Of a stretch of DNA of 5,208 nt, positions 1 through 5,208 are shown in pieces. A program made the translations under genes and the position numbers. This DNA is from Enterobacteriaceae bacterium (GTDB lineage: Bacteria > Pseudomonadota > Gammaproteobacteria > Enterobacterales > Enterobacteriaceae): NCBI GenBank assembly GCA_022712475.1, contig JALAGK010000464.1, positions 1 to 5,208 of the forward strand. The letters are read 5' to 3'. Within the stretch, counting starts at the first letter, position 1. Every line of letters starts with the position of its first letter. Under the pieces are notes generated by a model that saw only the letters and a list, made by a program, of their open reading frames with translations, did not search any database and was not told where the DNA came from.

Positions 1-1469
1 GTCCCACCATGGAGTCGGCGGAACCAGCAACAAAGAACGCACACGAAACGGCGGGCAAAACAGGCAGTACGCCGGCGGGTAAAAAGATTGACAATCCGGA
101 GTTCAAACCGAAAGAAGAGGCAAAATACACTGCCAAATCCGAACTACCCTTTATCAGGGCGGTCCGTGCATGGGTGAATGACAATGTCATTCTGCCGCAG
201 GATGTTGCCCGTGATTTGCGTGCGGCACTGAACGCCTGTTATGAAATTCATGCACAGCCAGAGTTGTTCGGTATGTCTTCTCGGCCACCGCTGAAAGAAG
301 GTCGTTTTACATTGATTTCACTGCCAAAAGCGGCGTCTGACCCCTCAAGCATTATTACGAACTTTTACTCTGAGCAGGACCTGACCGATCCTTCCCGACG
401 GGTAGATGTGTATAACGCCGCGGTAGCCCTGTTACGTATCCAGTATTACGCCGGTTTAAAGCAAGGCTTTAATTATCCAGAGGCGCAGGAAGACTACACT
501 CGCTATCAAAACTTCATCCAATGGTGGGTGCCGCAGGCTACGGAAAGCGCCATTAATCACTTCCGGGCGCGTAACTTACAGGATGCGCTTAAAAAGCATC
601 TGCAAAAAGCTCTGCTGCTTGGCCTGGTGACGGGTAAAGAAGAACCGGCGGAGATCGTCAATACCCTATGCCTCACCCAGAAAGGTGTCGGGAGAACCGA
701 AGGGAAAAGTACCGGTCGAACGCTGACGACCTCTCCTTCCGAGATCTGTTTCAGAGGGATTGAGGCGACCCTGCATCCGCACGCAAGCGCCAGAGTCGCC
801 GAAGCCAGGGCGCAGGCGCTCGTAGGATGGGATGATGCCAGAAAAGCGTGGCTTGAACAGGTTGCCATCACTGAGCAAGGCTCAGGCTTGGGCAGCAGTC
901 GTGCGCTGGATGCCGATATAATATATTCCGCGCTGAAAACAGTGTTAAAACAGCCGCTTGGTGCGGAAATTGAACGTGCGGCGCTCTCCGTCAAACAGGA
1001 ACTTGCCAGCACGCTAAAAAATGTTCATCTCTTTGCCAACATTAAAGATAGCGACGATTTCCTCAGCCAACTGAACGACTGGCAGACGTTTATTGAGACT
1101 GTGCGGACCGAGCACTATCCCACAGGCAGCGCTCAGTACAAACCATCTTCGTGGCTGCTGGGTGAAATTGAAGCCCTCAGAACCGACGCCGAGGAGAGTC
1201 TGGCGACGTTAATTTCGTTACTTTCCATTGAAAAACAGAAAGATAGTGGGAAATTGTGGCTGGAGATCTGTCGGCTTGACGGTGACTACGTTTCAAGAAT
1301 CAGCAGCGTACTTGCGCAATGGCAACTGGTACAACCCAAGATCGCGTTCACACTCCAGCAGATGAACGCCAAAGGGGATATCCAGCAACTGACTCTTGCT
1401 CTGAATAAAGTGAATGACCGTCTGAAAACACTTGTGAGCGATATCATCGCCTCTGGAGCCGATCAATGA
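1..1469 (+). CDS. C-terminal part of a large helical protein, candidate DpdH (5' end outside window)
   Basis: The frame is open from the left edge; the first ATG is at 9, preceded in frame by CCC ACC with no stop and no purine-rich ribosome binding site, so this ATG is probably an internal methionine and the true start lies upstream. Counting from that Met there are 486 residues. Residues 1-45 are a hydrophilic Lys/Glu/Thr/Ala/Pro-rich linker, typical of a joint between domains. Residues 46-220 are mostly helical with aromatic patches (for example QWW at 171-173). Residues 220-300 are Gly/Ser/Thr-rich and less ordered, and 300-486 are again long amphipathic helices. I see no Walker motif, nuclease motif, signal peptide or membrane segment in this part; any catalytic domain would be in the missing N-terminal region. 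The stop overlaps the start of the next gene. Its place two genes before a DpdJ-like helicase makes it a candidate DpdH, the large protein of Dpd modification-restriction clusters. That name rests on gene order and architecture, not on a motif, and an unrelated defence-operon protein remains possible. Confidence 0.6.
   Translation, partial: PTMESAEPATKNAHETAGKTGSTPAGKKIDNPEFKPKEEAKYTAKSELPFIRAVRAWVNDNVILPQDVARDLRAALNACYEIHAQPELFGMSSRPPLKEGRFTLISLPKAASDPSSIITNFYSEQDLTDPSRRVDVYNAAVALLRIQYYAGLKQGFNYPEAQEDYTRYQNFIQWWVPQATESAINHFRARNLQDALKKHLQKALLLGLVTGKEEPAEIVNTLCLTQKGVGRTEGKSTGRTLTTSPSEICFRGIEATLHPHASARVAEARAQALVGWDDARKAWLEQVAITEQGSGLGSSRALDADIIYSALKTVLKQPLGAEIERAALSVKQELASTLKNVHLFANIKDSDDFLSQLNDWQTFIETVRTEHYPTGSAQYKPSSWLLGEIEALRTDAEESLATLISLLSIEKQKDSGKLWLEICRLDGDYVSRISSVLAQWQLVQPKIAFTLQQMNAKGDIQQLTLALNKVNDRLKTLVSDIIASGADQ
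1455..1458 (+). promoter_or_regulatory. Ribosome binding site of the second gene
   Basis: GGAG lies 7 bases before the ATG at 1466, inside the last codons of the first gene. Together with the ATGA start/stop overlap (1466-1469) it supports this start and suggests translational coupling, with ribosomes finishing the first gene able to re-initiate on the second. Confidence 0.6.
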
Positions 1470-2314
1470 CCACCTTGCGCCAACAACTGGCTGAAATGCA
1501 AAAAGAACTCGATCTTAGCGTTCAGGCTGGTAAGGCCTCACAAATCATCGATAAATGTAATCTGGTGTGCAGCAAAACTAACACCATTGCCGATAAGTTT
1601 GCATTGCTTAAACAGCAATATCCAGCCCAGCAACAACTCCCGCGGGGCATTGCGGTTACCTGGAATGACGAGCAGCGTAGCGAACTGATCGCTGCCGCGA
1701 ACAGCGTCAAAAGTCTCAAGTTACAGTGGGGACGCTGGCTGAAAAACCAGTCGGTAAACAATCCCGGCGAGGAAGAAAACCTTGTAGATCAGGAAGAGTC
1801 GCCACAGAACTCTCTAGATGAGACGCTGGCCGCTTCAGAGGAACCTACCGCTTACGACATCATCCAGAATGATTCCTTGACCCATTGCGTCAGCCAACTC
1901 GGCACCCTACACAAGGACCTGAGCAAAGAACTGAAAGATGCCTGGGATGCATGGTTGGAAGAGTTACATCAGCAGGTTCATGTCGATGACAAGACACTGA
2001 ATTTCCAAAAAAATGCGAACAAATTTGACGATATCGCCTCCGACTATGAGCGTCGACGTCAGGATTTCGAAAACTTAACGCAGTGCCACCCAGTAAGCGG
2101 TGAAAAGATTCACCAAATCAAAGCGCTCGCCGAAAAACTGTATTCCCTGCGCGGCATGATGAAAACAGACTGGCCTGACGTGGTGCAAGCATTTTTCAAT
2201 AGCATTAATGGCCCGCAGAGTCTCCGCCCGACGTTAAGTGCCCTGACGCCCGAGGTGCTTGAGTGGTTAAGGGATGAAGAGATGCTGGATGAGTTCGTGA
2301 TCACAAGGAAATAG
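1466..2314 (+). CDS. Helical/coiled-coil protein of unknown function, candidate DpdI
   Basis: This is a complete 282-residue protein starting at ATG 1466, chosen because it has GGAG at 7 bases and overlaps the upstream stop by 4 bases. I recognise no catalytic motif. Residues 1-60 are Leu/Gln/Lys-rich amphipathic helix with coiled-coil character. Residues 60-95 are a second helical segment (TWNDEQ near 65-70, then a basic WGRWLK at 88-93). Residues about 99-127 are a strongly acidic, Ser/Pro-containing linker (EEEN, DQEE, SEE). Residues 140-282 are helix-rich with Trp/Leu repeats (DAWDAWLEEL at 158-167) and a conserved-looking C-terminal block with TPEVLEWLRDEEM at 261-273. There is no signal peptide or membrane segment, so it is probably cytoplasmic. 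The build suggests a scaffold or adaptor joining the large upstream protein and the helicase encoded 3 bases downstream. If the operon is a Dpd cluster, position makes this DpdI; the sequence alone does not prove that. Confidence 0.7.
   Translation: MTTLRQQLAEMQKELDLSVQAGKASQIIDKCNLVCSKTNTIADKFALLKQQYPAQQQLPRGIAVTWNDEQRSELIAAANSVKSLKLQWGRWLKNQSVNNPGEEENLVDQEESPQNSLDETLAASEEPTAYDIIQNDSLTHCVSQLGTLHKDLSKELKDAWDAWLEELHQQVHVDDKTLNFQKNANKFDDIASDYERRRQDFENLTQCHPVSGEKIHQIKALAEKLYSLRGMMKTDWPDVVQAFFNSINGPQSLRPTLSALTPEVLEWLRDEEMLDEFVITRK
2305..2310 (+). promoter_or_regulatory. Ribosome binding site of the helicase gene
   Basis: AAGGAA lies 7 bases before the ATG at 2318 and overlaps the last codons of the preceding gene. 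It is the strongest Shine-Dalgarno-like match seen in the window and fixes the helicase start; only TTT separates the upstream stop (2312-2314) from the ATG. Confidence 0.7.
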
Positions 2315-2317
2315 TTT

Positions 2318-5208
2318 ATGTCTACGGCTGATTTGTCCCACTTGCACCAGGCGCTGGACCTGCTCGAAGAGCGGGAAGCGGAACTGCTGGTCTGGGGGGA
2401 TACGGATGGCGCATTTACCCATGCCGATATCATCTCACTCTTTACCCGGCACCTGCCCTACGAAGATGCAGAGTCGTTACTGGCAGAACTGCAGAATGCT
2501 GCCATGCTCTTCAGCGTCCCGACCAGCAAAGGGGGGACGCGCTACCGCACGCGTATGGCGGAATCGGTCTACCTGTTCCGCCACCAGCGTCAATGGTTCC
2601 GCGATCAACCGCTTCAGCGAGCCCGGACGCTTGTCGCCGACTACCGTTTCGTCCGTCGCCCGCGCAACTATCCGAAGCGGGAACTTCCGGCGCAAACGGT
2701 GCTGAGCAAATGGGTCGACGTCCCGTGGATGAACGAGATTAAACGCCAGGCGCTTTCCCGACTGATCGGCGATTTTTCCATTGCCGGCTTTCAGGAACGC
2801 TCAACCGAACGTATTTTGCGCGCCTGGCACTTTCATAGTCATCATGCTCACGCGAAAGAAGCCACCGGGACCATTGTCTGTGCCGGTACGGGGAGTGGTA
2901 AAACGCTGGCGTTCTATCTCCCGGCACTCACCTCGCTCCTCAATGATATTCAGCGCGACAACGCACAGCGGGTCAGGACGCTGGCACTGTATCCGCGTAA
3001 AGAACTGCTTAAAGATCAGCTCATGGAAACCTGGGGCAAATGTCGTGGACTCGACAGTCAGGCCCTAGCACTGGCAGGACGCAAGATCCGTATTGGTTCT
3101 TTTTTCGGTGACACCCCGTTCAACCATCAATACGCAACGAAAGATAAAGACAAGGATATGCCCTTTGATTTACTCCGTTGCACCACGCCGAAATGTCCGG
3201 GGCAAATGCACTGGAAAGCAGAAGATATCAAAGCGAAAAGAGAGATTCTTCGTTGTAGCCACTGCGATCACAGCGTAGACAGTGACGAAGTGATCCTGAC
3301 CCGCGTCTCGCTGATGAAAAACCCGCCTGACATCCTGTTTACTACCACCGAAATGCTCAATCAGCACCTCGGGAATAACCAAACGAATCACCTATTTGGC
3401 GTTGGCATTGGCGTAACACCGCCGCCGGTAGTCCTGCTGGATGAAGTACACACCTATGTGGGGAATACCGGTGCGCAGACAGCCTATCTGCTGCGACGCT
3501 GGATGCAACTTGCACGCAGCCGCCCCCATTTTGTCGGGCTGTCGGCAACGCTAAGTGACGCCGAACGTTTCTTCGCCGATCTGGTAGGCGCGCATAAAAA
3601 ACATGTGGCTCTTATCGAACCGAAGCTCCACGAAATGGAAGATGAAGGGGCTGAATATCTGCTGGCATTACGCGGTGATCCGGTCTCGCAAACCGCCCTG
3701 CTGTCTACTACTATCCAGACCAGCATGCTCGCCCGGCGTATTCTGGATACGAAAAGGAAAAAATCACGCGGAACGTGGGGGCAAAAAACCTTCGTCTTCA
3801 CCGACGATCTGGATACCAATAACCGACTTTACCATCAACTGTGTGACGCCGAAGGCTGGCGGTCGCGTGGTCAAAACTTATACGTTGCGAAACCGCCGCT
3901 GGCCGCTCAGCGTCTGGAAACACCGCAAAACAGCCATACGCTGACTTTGGCAGGACAGAACTGGCGTATCGCGCAGGATATTGGTCACCCACTTGACGAA
4001 AATGACCGGGCCATCGTTGCCCGAACGTCCAGTCAGGACGTCGGGGTCGATCCTAGAGCGGAAGTGGTAATTGCAACCGCGTCGCTGGAGGTGGGCTTTA
4101 ACGATCCCTCCGTTGGCATGGTTATTCAGCATAAAGCACCACGTAACGTTGCCTCCTATTTGCAGCGTAAAGGGCGTGCCGGTCGTTCAAGAACCATGCG
4201 TCCGTGGATGATCGCAGTCCTGTCCGAATTTGGCCGAGACCGCGTCGCTTATCAACGCTATGAAGAACTCATTAATCCAGAGATAAAAGGGAAGTCGTTG
4301 CCGATGGGCAACATTCATATTCAGAAAATGCAGGCAGCAATGGCGACACTTGACTGGTTGAGCATGAAGATCCCTGGAAGTAATATCTGGTCATTGCTGA
4401 ATAAACCGCAGGCAAAGCGAGAGTCTCTCGACCATCTTGATCGTATGCTCCACCTGATTACCGCCGTGAGCGAACAACATGCATGGCAGCAGGAGTTGGA
4501 GAAGTATCTGTTCTATGCGCTGCGCATCACTGACGAGCAACTTCAGCGCGTACTGTGGTCGCCTCCCCGTTCGATCATGATGGAGTTGCTGCCGACATTA
4601 AAACGACAACTCACCACCCAATGGTCGCGGATGGGCCAACCGGAGGCAGACCGTTCGACGGGACGTTCCCCGCTGCCGGCCTTTATTCCTTCAGCGCTAT
4701 TCAGTGAACTCAATCTGCCGGAACTGGAGATCCATCTCGAGCGGAAGTTCAAGAAGCGTGAACATTTGCCCTTTATTCAGGGTCTGAAAGAGTTTGCGCC
4801 GGGGCGCATTTCCAAGCGCTATGCAGTTTACTCCGACAATGAAGCAGACTGGCTTATCCCGAACAACTTTGTTCCGGCGATGAATTACGTTTCGGATGTT
4901 GATTTTGAAATTGAGCAGGCTTTCGGCGATACCTGGCAGCCCGAGTGTGTCATCGAGTGTGAAGGTCAGCCCCCTATTAGGGTCATACGCCCGATGCAGG
5001 TGCTTACGCGCGCGCTGCGATTCGAGCAAAATCTCACCGAGAAAAGCAACTCGCAACTGTACTGGCATACCCGGTTTAACCCAGACGATCAGGCCGATCC
5101 ACTCCCCATTCCTGCCGGCCCGTGGACGGACATCCTCTACTCCATTACGTTCTTTACCCACCAGAACATGACACCTCTCGACGTTACGCGTTACGCCACC
5201 CACGCAAC
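2318..5208 (+). CDS. dpdJ: DpdJ-like superfamily 2 DExH helicase, 3' end outside window
   Basis: The frame is open from ATG 2318 to the right edge: 963 codons and two extra bases, with no stop, so the C-terminus is missing. It is an ATP-driven nucleic-acid helicase/translocase, cytoplasmic. Residues about 15-90 look like a winged helix (three helices, then a basic strand pair with RYRTRM at 75-80). A Q-motif-like FQERSTERIL is at 158-167. Helicase lobe 1 has Walker A GTGSGKT at 190-196 (Lys195), motif Ia LYPRKEL at 224-230, Cys288/Cys293 and Cys313/Cys316 forming a probable zinc knuckle, DEVH at 375-378 and SAT at 409-411. Lobe 2 has a TFVFTDD strand at 491-497, motif V around ATASLEVGF at 586-594 and motif VI QRKGRAGRS at 616-624. 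After it come FGRDRVAYQRYEEL and LPMGN...KMQA blocks, which I associate with large DUF1998-type defence helicases such as DpdJ, DrmA and DruE. The N-terminal block, the DEVHTY motif with the LLRRW that follows, and the position after two helical genes favour DpdJ of 7-deazaguanine DNA modification-restriction clusters. A DrmA- or DruE-like helicase is the alternative. Confidence 0.72.
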   Translation, partial: MSTADLSHLHQALDLLEEREAELLVWGDTDGAFTHADIISLFTRHLPYEDAESLLAELQNAAMLFSVPTSKGGTRYRTRMAESVYLFRHQRQWFRDQPLQRARTLVADYRFVRRPRNYPKRELPAQTVLSKWVDVPWMNEIKRQALSRLIGDFSIAGFQERSTERILRAWHFHSHHAHAKEATGTIVCAGTGSGKTLAFYLPALTSLLNDIQRDNAQRVRTLALYPRKELLKDQLMETWGKCRGLDSQALALAGRKIRIGSFFGDTPFNHQYATKDKDKDMPFDLLRCTTPKCPGQMHWKAEDIKAKREILRCSHCDHSVDSDEVILTRVSLMKNPPDILFTTTEMLNQHLGNNQTNHLFGVGIGVTPPPVVLLDEVHTYVGNTGAQTAYLLRRWMQLARSRPHFVGLSATLSDAERFFADLVGAHKKHVALIEPKLHEMEDEGAEYLLALRGDPVSQTALLSTTIQTSMLARRILDTKRKKSRGTWGQKTFVFTDDLDTNNRLYHQLCDAEGWRSRGQNLYVAKPPLAAQRLETPQNSHTLTLAGQNWRIAQDIGHPLDENDRAIVARTSSQDVGVDPRAEVVIATASLEVGFNDPSVGMVIQHKAPRNVASYLQRKGRAGRSRTMRPWMIAVLSEFGRDRVAYQRYEELINPEIKGKSLPMGNIHIQKMQAAMATLDWLSMKIPGSNIWSLLNKPQAKRESLDHLDRMLHLITAVSEQHAWQQELEKYLFYALRITDEQLQRVLWSPPRSIMMELLPTLKRQLTTQWSRMGQPEADRSTGRSPLPAFIPSALFSELNLPELEIHLERKFKKREHLPFIQGLKEFAPGRISKRYAVYSDNEADWLIPNNFVPAMNYVSDVDFEIEQAFGDTWQPECVIECEGQPPIRVIRPMQVLTRALRFEQNLTEKSNSQLYWHTRFNPDDQADPLPIPAGPWTDILYSITFFTHQNMTPLDVTRYATHA
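3179..3265 (+). other. Cysteine cluster (probable zinc knuckle) inserted in helicase lobe 1
   Basis: Codons for Cys288, Cys293, Cys313 and Cys316 give the pattern C-x4-C-x19-C-x2-C between motif Ia and the DEVH box. The segment between the pairs is polar, with His298 and His315 nearby. Four cysteines in two close pairs are the classical layout of a structural zinc site; zinc binding is inferred. Such an insertion is not part of the minimal helicase core and marks this protein as a member of the large multi-domain defence helicases. Confidence 0.6.

Noticed and set aside
871..885. Perfect 6-base inverted repeat with a 3-base loop (CTGAGC / GCTCAG)
   Set aside because: It is short, inside a coding region and not followed by a T tract, so it is not a terminator; it is likely chance.
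917..922. TATAAT hexamer resembling a -10 box
   Set aside because: It is inside a coding frame, no acceptable -35 element lies 16-18 bases upstream, and the next gene start is over 500 bases away.
557..1012. 151-codon open frame on the - strand
   Set aside because: It lies wholly antisense to the first gene, has Ser/Cys/Arg-rich composition typical of a shadow frame, and no family features.
2406..2705. 99-codon + strand frame starting at ATG 2406
   Set aside because: It is out of frame inside the helicase gene, with a Ser/Arg/Cys-rich shadow composition. The helicase frame gives the meaningful protein.
4697..5203. 168-codon open frame on the - strand
   Set aside because: It is antisense to the helicase, whose frame is continuous here; its length is explained by the codon bias of the opposite strand.
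1..5208. CRISPR array, insertion sequence ends, tRNA or attachment site
   Set aside because: No direct-repeat ladder, transposase, terminal inverted repeat or tRNA-like fold was seen, and the window is coding throughout.

Overview
The window is wall-to-wall coding on the + strand. Three tightly coupled reading frames form part of one operon, and both ends are cut. Base composition is near 50% GC, Shine-Dalgarno sites are classical, and codon use is rich in CTG, GCG, CGC/CGT and ACC with few rare codons. This looks like an enterobacterial (Escherichia/Salmonella/Klebsiella-type) chromosome or genomic island, but that is an inference from style, not from a marker gene.

Layout: (1) From the left edge to 1469 lies a frame with no stop upstream of its first ATG and no ribosome binding site there. 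It is most likely the C-terminal part of a larger protein, made of a charged linker followed by a long alpha-helical region. (2) From 1466 to 2314 lies a complete 282-residue helical, partly coiled-coil protein with an acidic linker. It starts inside the stop of the first gene (ATGA overlap). (3) From 2318 to beyond the right edge lies a large superfamily 2 DExH helicase, read here for 963 residues. It carries a Walker A GTGSGKT, a CxxxxC...CxxC zinc-knuckle-like insertion, DEVH, SAT, a degenerate VGF motif V and QRKGRAGR. A winged-helix-like segment precedes the helicase core, and the C-terminal end is missing from the window.

The helicase resembles DpdJ of the Dpd (7-deazapurine in DNA) systems, which insert preQ0-derived bases into DNA and restrict unmodified DNA. 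In the described Salmonella cluster dpdJ follows dpdH and dpdI, which fits a big protein, then a mid-sized helical protein, then the helicase. I identify the helicase from its motif layout and general look, and the two upstream genes mainly by their position next to it. None of the diagnostic base-modification genes (dpdA transglycosylase, dpdB, dpdC, queuosine-type preQ0 genes) is in view, so the Dpd assignment is a reasoned hypothesis. The main alternative is another helicase-centred defence operon of the DrmA/DruE (DISARM/Druantia) kind.

Expected joint role, by inference: the three products belong to the restriction half of such a system, with the helicase as DNA motor and the two helical proteins as assembly, sensing or regulatory partners. 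No tRNA, rRNA, CRISPR array, insertion sequence, convincing promoter or terminator was found, and no non-coding gap exceeds 3 bases.
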